The position numbers and the translations under genes were made by a program. Positions 1-6,872 of a stretch of 11,656 nucleotides of DNA are shown piece by piece. Source of the stretch: JBLNBU01 sp050260215 (GTDB lineage: Bacteria; Pseudomonadota; Alphaproteobacteria; Rhodospirillales; Magnetospirillaceae); NCBI GenBank assembly GCA_050260215.1, contig JBLNBU010000132.1, positions 1-11,656 of the forward strand, written 5' to 3'. Within the stretch, counting starts at the first letter, position 1. The number at the start of each line of letters is the position of its first letter. A model generated the notes under the pieces. It ran no database searches. It was not told where the DNA came from and saw nothing but the letters and a program-made list of their open reading frames with translations.

Positions 1-938
1 CTGACCGCGCGCACCGCCAGCCAGATCGAGCCCAGCAGCAGCACCACCGCCACCAGCACGTAGACGGCGGCGGTGCGCCGCCACTCGGCCAGCACGCGAT
101 CCTGGCCGATGCCCACCAGCACGTAGAAGGGATAGCCGCCGATGCGCCGCAGCGCATAGACGCGTAAGGACCCGTCGGCGGCGCTGCGCCCGGAATAGAC
201 CGCCTCGGCCACCTTGCTGGCCAGCAGCCCCCTCAACGTATCCGAGATGGCCGGCTTGCCGATCAGCTCGGGCAGGTTGGGATGACGGGCCACCAGCGCC
301 CCGTCGCCGTTCAGCAGCGTGATGTTGTCGCCGCTGCCCAGCGACACGCTCTGGAAGGCAACCGCCAGCGCATCGGTCTGGACCGAGCTTTGCACGATGC
401 CGAGGAACCGGCCGTCGGAACCGCGCACGCCGCGGCTGAAGGTCAGGGTCCATTGGCTGACCACCCGCGAGAACAGGGGCCCTTCCGGGAACAGGCCGGC
501 TTCGGCGCTTTCCTGCTGGACGCGGAAATAGCGGCGGTCGGCGATGTTGGCGGGCGAGACCGCGCCGCTGGCGTCGAAGACGTAATCGCCGCGCTCGTTG
601 ATCAGGCGCAGGCTGAGCAGGCCGGGAACCCTGGCCAGGTGCCGCGCCAGCAGACCGTTCATCTGCCCGCCGGCAAGGCCGGTCCCCTGGCGATGGGCAG
701 CGTACTGGAAGGCAGCTTCCTGCTCGAGCAGGTCGATGCGGTCCATGGAGGCGAGCAGTTGCTGTTCCAGCGTGCGCGCCAGCGCGCCGGCCACCGCGCC
801 GGCGCCGTCCAGCTCGCGCCGGTAGCTGCGGTGCAGTTCGACCGACAGCAGCGCGATCAGCGAGACCACGATCCCCATGGCCGCCAGGGTCAGGGCCAGC
901 ATGCGGTTGCGCGACCGCCGGCGTGCCGGATCGGTCAT
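1..938 (-). CDS. Double-CACHE membrane sensor protein, N-terminal part (3' end beyond window)
   Basis: Only the first 312 codons are present; the gene runs off the left edge. The product begins with a short Arg-rich cytoplasmic tail, then a transmembrane helix (about residues 13-33). A periplasmic region of about 255 residues follows, then a second helix (about 290-309). Length and motifs fit a double-CACHE (dCACHE_1) ligand sensor: DRRYFRV at 134-140 and ARHPNL at 217-222, the latter shared with the sensor of the upstream kinase. CACHE domains bind small ligands such as amino or organic acids, but the ligand cannot be predicted here. The output domain is outside the window; a histidine kinase or diguanylate cyclase is most likely (inference). 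The start is set by an ATG whose ATGA overlaps the stop of the preceding kinase gene, with a GAGGCG ribosome-binding candidate about 7 nt upstream. Both genes probably share one mRNA and are translationally coupled. Confidence 0.85.
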   Translation of the reverse strand, partial: MTDPARRRSRNRMLALTLAAMGIVVSLIALLSVELHRSYRRELDGAGAVAGALARTLEQQLLASMDRIDLLEQEAAFQYAAHRQGTGLAGGQMNGLLARHLARVPGLLSLRLINERGDYVFDASGAVSPANIADRRYFRVQQESAEAGLFPEGPLFSRVVSQWTLTFSRGVRGSDGRFLGIVQSSVQTDALAVAFQSVSLGSGDNITLLNGDGALVARHPNLPELIGKPAISDTLRGLLASKVAEAVYSGRSAADGSLRVYALRRIGGYPFYVLVGIGQDRVLAEWRRTAAVYVLVAVVLLLGSIWLAVRAV

Positions 939-3406
939 GGCGCCGCCTCGGCGCCAACAAGACCGGGCAAGGTGAACAGGAACGCCGAGCCGCCACCGGG
1001 AGCGGGCTCGACCCAGATCTGGCCGCCGTGCTGCTCGACGATCTTGCGGCAGATGGCCAGACCGATGCCGGTGCCCTCGTACTGGTCGCGGGTGACCAGG
1101 CGCTGGAACACCCCGAACACCCGCTCGCGGTCGTCGGGCGCGATGCCGATGCCGTTGTCGGTGACCCGGACCAGGAAGCCGTGGCCGACCTTCTCGCACG
1201 AGACCTCGATCACCGGCGGGCGGTCGGGCAGATGGTACTTCACCGCGTTGCCGACCAGGTTCTGGAACAGGCGCACCATGTCGGTGCGGTTGCCGAGCAC
1301 CACGGGAAGTGCGGCGGGGACGGCGACGGTCGCGCCGGCCTCGCGGATGGCGAATTCGAGGTTGGTCAGCGCCTCGGCCAGGGCCTCGGCCAGGGGCACA
1401 ACCTCCGCCACGTGGCCGCCTCGGCCGACGCGGGAGTATTCCAGCAGGGCTAGGATGAGCTTGTCCAATCGCTTGGCGCCGTCGATGGCGAACCCCAGGA
1501 AGTCCTTGAGCTCGGGGTCGATGTCGGTGCCGATCCGCTTGCCGACCAGTGTGATGTAGCTCGAGATCATGCGCAACGGCTGGCGCAGGTCGTGCGACAC
1601 CACATAGGCGAACTGCTCGAGTTCGGCGTTGGAGCGGCGCAGGTCGTTCTCGAGGGCCTTGCGGGCCGAGATGTCGTGGAAGGCCACCACCGCCCCCACC
1701 GTCATGTCGGCCACCGTCAGCGGCGATACCACGTATTCGACGGGAATGACCGCGCCGCTGCGCGAGGTGAAGGATTCGTCGGCGACGCGCCGCGTCTCGC
1801 CCCGGCTGATGGCCAGCATGATGCTGCAGCTGTCCGGGCAGCACGTCGATCCGTCGGCCAGGCGATGGGCGGTGATCTCGGCACTGGGACGGCCCTGCAT
1901 GGCCTCGGGCGACGGCCAGCCCAGCATGGCCGCGGCAGCCGGGTTGGCGAACATCACGCGGCCCTCGTCGTCCAGGCCGAACACGCCCTCGGCCACCGTT
2001 CCCAGCACCAGCGACAGCCGCGCGGCGGTGGCGCGCAGGTCGGTCTCGATGCGCTTCTGCAGGGCCTCGGCCGCCTTCCTGGCCGTGATGTCGCGCGACG
2101 AGGCATAAAGCAGGCGCCAGCGACCCAGGTCACGGGCCTGGATGGAGATTTCCACGTCGAACTCGGTGCCGTCGGTGCGGCGGTGGCGAGTCTCGAACAC
2201 GCGCGAGACGCCGGGGACCAGCGAGCGGACCAGTTCGTCGAATTCTTGGGGCTTCATTGAGGTGTCCCAATCGCCCACCGCCGCCGACGGCATGGTCGTC
2301 CCGTCATAGCCCAGCATCCGCAGGAACGAGGCACTGGCCTCGCGCAGCGAGCCGCGGTCGTCGACCACGTGCAGCCCGTCGACGGCCGTCGCCATCAGGG
2401 CCCGGTAGTTCTGGTCGCCGCGGTCCAGCTTGCGGCGCTGGCGCTCGACCCACGCCAGCAGCGCCGCCACCACCAGCGCAGCCAGCACGATGCCCGCGGC
2501 GATCAGGTCGGCGCGCGCCCGGTCCGCTTCGGACTCGGCGCGCACCAAAGCCAGTTCGGAGACCTCGAACAGGCCGACCACCGCGACGACTTCGCTGCCG
2601 CGGACCGGCTTCCACGCAAAGTTCAGCAACACGCCGTCGACGGACGAGACGGCGCGGAAGGTCCGGTCGGTGCTGCGCGCCGGGTCGAGGAACGGGCGGT
2701 CGGGGGGGACCTTGCGGCCCAGCGCCCCGGCCAGGTTGGGGCTGCGGGCAAGGAAGCTGCCGTCGGCAAGAACCAGGGCGACCACGTCATGGTCGCCGAA
2801 CGAAGTCGCCGCCAGCGCGTCGGCCAGATATTGCGGATTGACCGACAAGATGATCTCGCCGGCGAACCGGCCGCCGCGACGGATGGCCTTGGTGAACGGA
2901 ATGGCCCAGCCGTTGATGATCCGGCTTTCCGTGGGCGGCGAAATCAGCGTGCCGTCGGCCTTGCCCCCGGCATGGGCGCGGAAGTGCGACCGGTCGCCGA
3001 GAAAAGTGCCGATCCCGGCGCCGTCCGAGCTGAACCGCACCACCCCGGCCTCGTCGGCCACCGCCAGGAAGTTCACCGCGCCCTGGGGGAAATTGCGCAT
3101 CGCGATGTTCAGCGACGACTGGAAGCTGGCGTCGTCCTCGGCATAGGCGGCCGCCAACTGCGACAACGCCATGTCGAACAAATTGATCAGCGCCTCGCTC
3201 TGGCGGGCGACGACCTCGGCCAGCTGCCGCGCGCGGGTGTCGTTGCGTTCCGCGATCGCCTGGCCCAGGCGCCGGTCGGACTCGGCGACGTTGGCCCGGA
3301 ACATCAGTGCGCCCACCGCCGACGCGATGACGATGGCGGCGGCGATCACCGCCAGTATCGGCGGGCGTCGGAAGCCGCCCTTGGCTCCGGCGAAGCGGCT
3401 GCTCAT
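935..3406 (-). CDS. Sensor histidine kinase: dCACHE, two PAS domains, HisKA, HATPase_c
   Basis: The predicted product is 823 residues. Transmembrane helices at about 17-36 and 300-320 enclose a double-CACHE periplasmic sensor. Two PAS domains follow (about 332-445 and 460-582). The HisKA box has the phosphoacceptor His605 in the motif SHDLRQPLR. The ATPase domain has the N box NLVGNAVKY (about 716-724), the G1 box DNGIGIAP (750-757) and the G2 box GTGIGL (about 778-783), so all catalytic boxes look intact. The protein should autophosphorylate in response to a periplasmic ligand and pass phosphate to an unidentified response regulator. It has no receiver domain. The ATG at 3406 is preferred because GGGGGCGGA lies upstream; an in-frame GTG at 3439 would add 11 residues but has no ribosome-binding site. 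The second PAS domain has a Cys cluster (Cys522, Cys523, Cys527). The stop overlaps the next gene by ATGA. Confidence 0.93.
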   Translation of the reverse strand: MSSRFAGAKGGFRRPPILAVIAAAIVIASAVGALMFRANVAESDRRLGQAIAERNDTRARQLAEVVARQSEALINLFDMALSQLAAAYAEDDASFQSSLNIAMRNFPQGAVNFLAVADEAGVVRFSSDGAGIGTFLGDRSHFRAHAGGKADGTLISPPTESRIINGWAIPFTKAIRRGGRFAGEIILSVNPQYLADALAATSFGDHDVVALVLADGSFLARSPNLAGALGRKVPPDRPFLDPARSTDRTFRAVSSVDGVLLNFAWKPVRGSEVVAVVGLFEVSELALVRAESEADRARADLIAAGIVLAALVVAALLAWVERQRRKLDRGDQNYRALMATAVDGLHVVDDRGSLREASASFLRMLGYDGTTMPSAAVGDWDTSMKPQEFDELVRSLVPGVSRVFETRHRRTDGTEFDVEISIQARDLGRWRLLYASSRDITARKAAEALQKRIETDLRATAARLSLVLGTVAEGVFGLDDEGRVMFANPAAAAMLGWPSPEAMQGRPSAEITAHRLADGSTCCPDSCSIMLAISRGETRRVADESFTSRSGAVIPVEYVVSPLTVADMTVGAVVAFHDISARKALENDLRRSNAELEQFAYVVSHDLRQPLRMISSYITLVGKRIGTDIDPELKDFLGFAIDGAKRLDKLILALLEYSRVGRGGHVAEVVPLAEALAEALTNLEFAIREAGATVAVPAALPVVLGNRTDMVRLFQNLVGNAVKYHLPDRPPVIEVSCEKVGHGFLVRVTDNGIGIAPDDRERVFGVFQRLVTRDQYEGTGIGLAICRKIVEQHGGQIWVEPAPGGGSAFLFTLPGLVGAEAAP

Positions 3407-3468
3407 CCCGTTTCCGCCCCCTGCCTCCACATGGACCACCCAAAAGGATTACTACCAAAGAATGCCAT

Positions 3469-3487
3469 GTTCAGCGCGATTTTGAAC
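3469..3487. repeat. Short inverted repeat GTTCA-N9-TGAAC
   Basis: A perfect 5-bp inverted repeat with a 9-nt centre lies in the AT-richer part of the divergent spacer, about 63 bp upstream of the kinase start codon. The position is suitable for an operator of the kinase operon. The arms are short enough to occur by chance, and no regulator family is suggested. Confidence 0.3.
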
Positions 3488-3502
3488 CGATTTTTTTCAC
3501 CC

Positions 3503-3552
3503 CCTGGGGCGCATAGGGGGGCGCTTGCCACTTCAACCGTTGCGCCCCCAGG
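3503..3552. repeat. Imperfect inverted repeat, about 10-bp arms
   Basis: CCTGGGGCGC (3503-3512) pairs with GCGCCCCCAGG (3542-3552), with one bulged base and a 29-nt loop. The T run at 3491-3497 lies before, not after, the plus-strand hairpin, and is an A run on the minus strand. It therefore does not read as an intrinsic terminator in either direction. Its role is unknown. Confidence 0.4.
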
Positions 3553-3675
3553 CGGTCAGCCACCAGTCTGGACAGGGCTGCCACGGTTATCAGGCCGGCG
3601 AAGGCCGGGTTGCCGATGGCGGGGTGCCGCCTTCCGGTGCCGAACGCGCTTCGGCATATCTGGTGCCGTAGGTCA

Positions 3676-3707
3676 GCTGGCCGGAGGCCGCCCCAATGGC
3701 GGCCAGC
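3676..3707. repeat. Nested inverted repeats capable of two alternative hairpins
   Basis: GGCCGCC (3686-3692) and GGCGGCC (3698-3704) form a perfect 7-bp stem around the 5-nt loop CCAAT. The flanking GCTGGCC (3676-3682) and GGCCAGC (3701-3707) form a second perfect 7-bp stem that shares bases with the first, so the two folds compete. No U tract follows on either strand. Possible roles are a transcribed leader structure or a protein-binding site; a chance product of GC-rich DNA is also possible. Confidence 0.45.
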
Positions 3708-3978
3708 CCCCACCACCAGCCCCCACCGCCCCTTCGCCGCCCACGCATAAGGGCACCATCGCCACCGTCCTGCCGCAGCCCGAGCCCCTGCCTTCTACCA
3801 GCAGGTGCTGCCGCGGGTGGTCCTCATAGCGGCGCAAGCCGTGACATGCGCGCGCCCTGACCCACCGCATCCTGTCGGACATGGCCGTCGACACGCCATG
3901 ATCGGCCCGGCCGGCCCCGGAACCATCCAAATGGCGCAACCGGGGGATGTGCGGCCGCCGGGATGATGGTAGGGTTCG

Positions 3979-4003
3979 GACCACGGGATGGTCTTGAGGG
4001 GGG
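3979..4003 (+). promoter_or_regulatory. Ribosome-binding site of the M48 peptidase gene, preceded by a small inverted repeat
   Basis: GAGGGGGG at 3996-4003 lies 10 nt before the ATG at 4014. It decides that start over the in-frame ATGs at 3963 and 3966, which have no such site. Just upstream, GACCA (3979-3983) and TGGTC (3989-3993) form a perfect 5-bp inverted repeat with a CGGGA centre. This could fold next to the ribosome-binding site or act as a small operator. Confidence 0.55.
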
Positions 4004-4013
4004 CTTTTGCCGA

Positions 4014-5396
4014 ATGAGCAGGGGGGCGTTTTGGCTGGCCGCGGGCGTCATGGCCGCGGTGGCGGCCGTACTGGCCGTCGGCCTGGAAAAGGAACGCCGC
4101 GCCGACGGCGGCGCGCAAGGGGCGTTGATCAGTGACGGCTGGCGGATCCGCCTGGCCGCCGCCCCGCTGGCCGAGGAGATGGCCGACCAGCAGTACCGCG
4201 CCTCGATGCAGGACTACGCGGCGGCAGGCCTGCTCGACCGCGACCCGTATTTCACCGAACTGGTCGGCTCGGTGGCCGAGCCGCTGATCGCCGCCGCCAA
4301 GGACCTTTATCCCCAGACCCGGGATTGGCCGTGGGAGTGGCACCTGGCCGACGTCGCAGATGCCAATGCCTACTGCATGGCCGGCGGCCGGATGGTGGTG
4401 CTGAGCGGACTGCTGAACGAGCAGATGCTGGGCGACGACCGCGACATGCTGGCGACCATCCTGGCGCACGAGGTGGCTCACGCCATCCTGCAGCACTCGC
4501 GCGAGAATTTCGGCCGCGCCATGGTGGCGCAGGGGCTGGCCTGGACCATGGCCAAGTCGCTGAAGATCGGCGCCCTGCGCGAGCAGGAGATGGTCAAGGA
4601 CCTCAAGACCGCGCTGCTCGACCCCAAGACCCGCGCCCGCGAGGCCGAGGCCGACGTGCTGGGGCTGGAATTGATGGCACGCGCCGGCTTCGATCCCGCC
4701 AAGGCGGTCGACACCTGGGAGCACATGGCCAACCGCCTGTCGGAAGACGCCCGTCAGGCGCGGGTGCAGCGGGCCCTGGCCTTCCTGTCCGACCACCCGT
4801 CGGACATGGACCGCCTGGAGCGCATGAAGGCGCTGCAGCCCAAGGCCAAGCCGCTGGCGGGCAAGGGCAAGCGCTGGCAATGGGCGGTCGACGGCATCGA
4901 CGACCGTCAGGCCCAGCTGCTGGTCGACGCATCGGCCGCATTCGGCATCGGCGCGCAGCGGCTGAGCTTCACCGACAGGTCGCCCCCGGTGCGCCGGGTC
5001 GCCCAGGCCACCGGCCTGCCGCCCGACAAGGTGGTGGCGATGATGTACGACGCGGCGGAAGAGGCCGGCCTCGACCAGGGTGGCGCCCTGGTGATGGGGC
5101 TGCGGGCCATGCTGCGCGGCGCCGGCGGCTGGGAGCGGCTGGACCGCATCACCCAGGCCTGGAGCCGGGTCGCTGCCGGCCGCAGCCTGCCGCAGGACCC
5201 GGCGGTGATCCGCCGCCTGCCCCTGTCGGACGAGGACCGCGCCTACGCCGCCCAGGCGGCAGAAAGGGTCGAGGCCTACATGGGCTCCGAGCTGGTGGCG
5301 CGCCGCATGTGGCGCGGCCTGGTCGCCGAACTGGCCCGCCGCCACCCCAAGGCCGCCGATGCCCTGGTAACCGGCAACGACGGGAGGTCGCAATGA
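4014..5396 (+). CDS. M48-family zinc metallopeptidase, membrane-anchored or periplasmic
   Basis: The predicted product is 460 residues. A hydrophobic segment at about residues 4-24 has no lipobox cysteine and should act as a signal anchor or cleavable signal, placing the enzyme in the periplasm. The zincin motif HEVAH is at 152-156 (ligands His152 and His156, catalytic Glu153). The third ligand is Glu212 in the motif EAEADVLG. Family features NAYCMAGGRMVVLSGLL (about 118-134) and DHPSDMDRLERM (about 261-272) match the M48 group that includes BepA, LoiP and Oma1, which degrade misfolded or misassembled envelope proteins. The core ends near residue 280. The last 170 or so residues are a helical extension I do not recognise; clear TPR repeats like those of BepA are not evident by eye. 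The stop overlaps the start of the next membrane-protein gene by ATGA, which implies one operon and coupled translation. Confidence 0.9.
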   Translation: MSRGAFWLAAGVMAAVAAVLAVGLEKERRADGGAQGALISDGWRIRLAAAPLAEEMADQQYRASMQDYAAAGLLDRDPYFTELVGSVAEPLIAAAKDLYPQTRDWPWEWHLADVADANAYCMAGGRMVVLSGLLNEQMLGDDRDMLATILAHEVAHAILQHSRENFGRAMVAQGLAWTMAKSLKIGALREQEMVKDLKTALLDPKTRAREAEADVLGLELMARAGFDPAKAVDTWEHMANRLSEDARQARVQRALAFLSDHPSDMDRLERMKALQPKAKPLAGKGKRWQWAVDGIDDRQAQLLVDASAAFGIGAQRLSFTDRSPPVRRVAQATGLPPDKVVAMMYDAAEEAGLDQGGALVMGLRAMLRGAGGWERLDRITQAWSRVAAGRSLPQDPAVIRRLPLSDEDRAYAAQAAERVEAYMGSELVARRMWRGLVAELARRHPKAADALVTGNDGRSQ

Positions 5397-6454
5397 GCCA
5401 CGTCCCCTTCCGCGCCGGCGCGGCCTGGTTCGACCAGGCCTGGCTGGCCTGGCGCCGCCGGCCGCTGTTCTTCGCCGCGGCGGCGCTGCTTTTGTTGTCC
5501 CTGCGCTGGTCGGTGGACCTTCTGCAGGCCGATGGCGCTTCGGCCGCCTTCATCTTCTTTTCCTACCTGACCGACGCACTGGTCTTCGCCACCGTGTGGA
5601 TGGCGATATCCGAGGATGGCGGACTGGCCGCGGGCTGGAAGGCGCTGTACGGCCGTCGCGCCGCCGTGCTCAAGGCCGGCCTGTGGGGCCTGCCCAGCGC
5701 CGCCGTCGGCTATCTGCTGCTGTCGCTGGCGCCGCCGCTGTTCCAGGCCGTGGGCATCCTGGCCGGCGCCAGGGCCGGCAGCCTGCTGATGCTGGGCTGG
5801 ATCTTCCTGGTGGGCTGGGCCTGCTGCCTGCTGCTGTTCGCCGCCATCTTCGCCGCCATCGAGGCGGCGCGTGGCGAAACCCACCTGTGGACCGCCGGCA
5901 TGAAGGGCCTCAGGGCCGCCTTGCTGGGCTGGCGCCCGCTGCTGGCCGTGTGGACCGCCTTCGTGGTCGGCGCCACCGTGTTTGCCCTGCTGTCGGCTGT
6001 GGTCCTGGGCCACGTCCGGCTGGCGACGCTGGACGGCCCCGAGCGCGACCTGGTCGCCTATTGGATCAACTGGCCGGCGCTGTTCCTGGCGGTCATGGCG
6101 CTGCTGGCGCTGCTGGTTCCCGCCGGGACCCATCTGTTTGCCGCCGCCGAAGAGGGCGAACAGGCCGAAGGGCTGACGGTCGCCGCCTTCGGCGAGCAGG
6201 CCGCCCGCCGGCTGGCCTGGGCCCTGCAGGCCCTGGCGGCGGCGGTGGCCCTGGCCGGGCTGTTCGTCATCGACGTCGACCTGTCGGTGACTCTGAGCGG
6301 CGCGCTCGCCCTGTTCCTCACCGGCCGGGCGGTGGTCGGCTGCGCGCCGGCCTGGGCGGATCCGGCGGCGGGCATCTGGCGCCGCTGGCGCTGGCTGTTC
6401 CTGGCCGGCCTGCCGTCGCTGGCCCTGTGGCTGATGCTGTTTGCCGGCAGATGA
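5393..6454 (+). CDS. Polytopic inner-membrane protein of unknown function
   Basis: The predicted product is 353 residues, rich in Leu, Ala and Trp. About eight or nine hydrophobic segments lie near residues 24-44, 51-71, 94-118, 131-155, 182-204, 226-250, 272-292, 296-316 and 331-350. The N-terminal layout (an amphipathic Trp-containing stretch, RRRP, then the first helix) resembles uncharacterised bacterial membrane proteins such as the BPSS1780 type. That is an impression, not a search result, and no catalytic motif is visible. The start ATG shares ATGA with the stop of the M48 peptidase gene and has GGGAGG at 5382-5387, 5 nt upstream, so tight co-expression is expected. A partner, adaptor or substrate role for the peptidase is inferred from this context only. 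The 3' end lies within an inverted repeat at the convergent junction. Confidence 0.85.
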   Translation: MSHVPFRAGAAWFDQAWLAWRRRPLFFAAAALLLLSLRWSVDLLQADGASAAFIFFSYLTDALVFATVWMAISEDGGLAAGWKALYGRRAAVLKAGLWGLPSAAVGYLLLSLAPPLFQAVGILAGARAGSLLMLGWIFLVGWACCLLLFAAIFAAIEAARGETHLWTAGMKGLRAALLGWRPLLAVWTAFVVGATVFALLSAVVLGHVRLATLDGPERDLVAYWINWPALFLAVMALLALLVPAGTHLFAAAEEGEQAEGLTVAAFGEQAARRLAWALQALAAAVALAGLFVIDVDLSVTLSGALALFLTGRAVVGCAPAWADPAAGIWRRWRWLFLAGLPSLALWLMLFAGR

Positions 6455-6474
6455 CTCGTTGCCGGCAAACCGGC
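6439..6474. terminator. Hairpin at the convergent gene junction, candidate bidirectional terminator
   Basis: GTTTGCCGGCA (6439-6449) and TGCCGGCAAAC (6460-6470) form a perfect 11-bp stem with a 10-nt loop that contains the stop codon of the upstream membrane-protein gene. The 3' arm can instead fold with the next bases: GCCGG (6461-6465) pairs with CCGGC (6470-6474) around CAAA. The site lies where two convergent genes end 22 bp apart, the usual place for a shared terminator. Neither strand has a strong U tract after the stem, so efficient intrinsic termination is uncertain. Confidence 0.55.
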
Positions 6475-6476
6475 GG

Positions 6477-6872
6477 TCATTTCCTCAGGCCGGCCAGCAT
6501 GGTGACGTCGTGCTCCAGGATGTGGGGGATCAGCCGGCGCTCCATCCACCGCTCCAACTCGGCTGCGGCGTCGTCGACCATGCCGCCGACGATGTCGTCG
6601 TAAAGCGACATGACCTCGCGCTCGAGCATGCGATGTTCCGCAGCGTGCTCACGGATCCCGAAGGCGCCCGCCTTGGTCCAGAACTGCTCCTCGTCGGCGA
6701 AGTGGCCCTTGACGTAGTCGAACAGTTCCTCGGCCGCATCGGCGGCGGCCTCGTTGGACGCGGAACTGCGGATCGCGGTCAGCAGGGCATTGGCCATTTC
6801 GAAAATGCCCTTGTGCTGGCGATCGATCGCGGCATCGCCCACCAGGTAGGCGTCATTCCATGCCAGAGCCAT
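6477..6872 (-). CDS. Bacteriohemerythrin, single-domain di-iron oxygen-binding protein
   Basis: The predicted product is 131 residues, the usual length for a stand-alone bacteriohemerythrin. All seven expected di-iron ligands are present: His20 (in IDRQH), His57 and Glu61 (HFADE), His76 and His80 (HAAEH), and His117 with Asp122 (HILEHD). The N-terminal signature WNDAYLVGDAAID is also typical. There is no signal peptide or membrane segment, so it should be cytoplasmic. Such proteins reversibly bind O2 and serve in O2 storage, delivery or sensing. The start codon lies 20 nt inside the end of the upstream GGDEF-EAL gene, in another frame. A strong GGAGG site 5 nt before the ATG indicates coupled expression. 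In some bacteria hemerythrin domains are fused to GGDEF domains, so a role in O2 input to the neighbouring enzyme is plausible but inferred. Confidence 0.95.
   Translation of the reverse strand: MALAWNDAYLVGDAAIDRQHKGIFEMANALLTAIRSSASNEAAADAAEELFDYVKGHFADEEQFWTKAGAFGIREHAAEHRMLEREVMSLYDDIVGGMVDDAAAELERWMERRLIPHILEHDVTMLAGLRK

Larger units (their letters stand above)
3407..4013. other. Divergent intergenic region without a convincing gene
   Basis: These 607 bp separate the minus-strand kinase from the plus-strand peptidase, so both promoters should lie here. The part nearest the kinase (about 3440-3500) is AT-richer, with a run of seven T (3491-3497) and an inverted repeat GTTCA-N9-TGAAC (3469-3487). 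From about 3500 onward it is GC-rich with several hairpin-forming repeats. Small open frames exist: an ATG frame at 3468-3829 giving a Pro/Arg-rich 120-residue product, and minus-strand frames at 3471-3716 and 3673-3984. They lack ribosome-binding sites and recognisable domains, and their composition resembles chance frames in GC-rich DNA. No well-matched -35/-10 pair was found by eye for either flanking gene. A decayed mobile element is possible but not demonstrable. Confidence 0.6.

Noticed and set aside
3491..3552. T run next to a hairpin, considered as an intrinsic terminator
   Set aside because: The T run precedes the hairpin on the plus strand and is an A run on the minus strand, so the order is wrong for either direction; no gene ends here.
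3471..3716. Possible 81-residue minus-strand gene upstream of the kinase
   Set aside because: No domain and no convincing ribosome-binding site; it overlaps the expected promoter region of the kinase operon.
3468..3829. Possible 120-residue gene in the divergent spacer
   Set aside because: No ribosome-binding site, Pro/Arg-rich composition typical of chance frames, and no recognisable domain.
3916..3943. GGAAC with CGGG 17 bp downstream, resembling an EcfG-type general-stress promoter
   Set aside because: The -10 part matches only two of four consensus bases (CGTT expected), which is too weak to call.
3898..3965. Short plus-strand frame starting MIGPAG, resembling the start of IS66 accessory proteins
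   Set aside because: Only the first few residues resemble that family; the frame ends after about 22 codons and no other IS66 part or terminal repeat was recognised.
3795..5393. Minus-strand open frame of 532 codons opposite the M48 peptidase gene
   Set aside because: It is an antisense shadow: Gln/His/Gly-rich, without a domain, while the plus strand has an intact zinc-peptidase motif.
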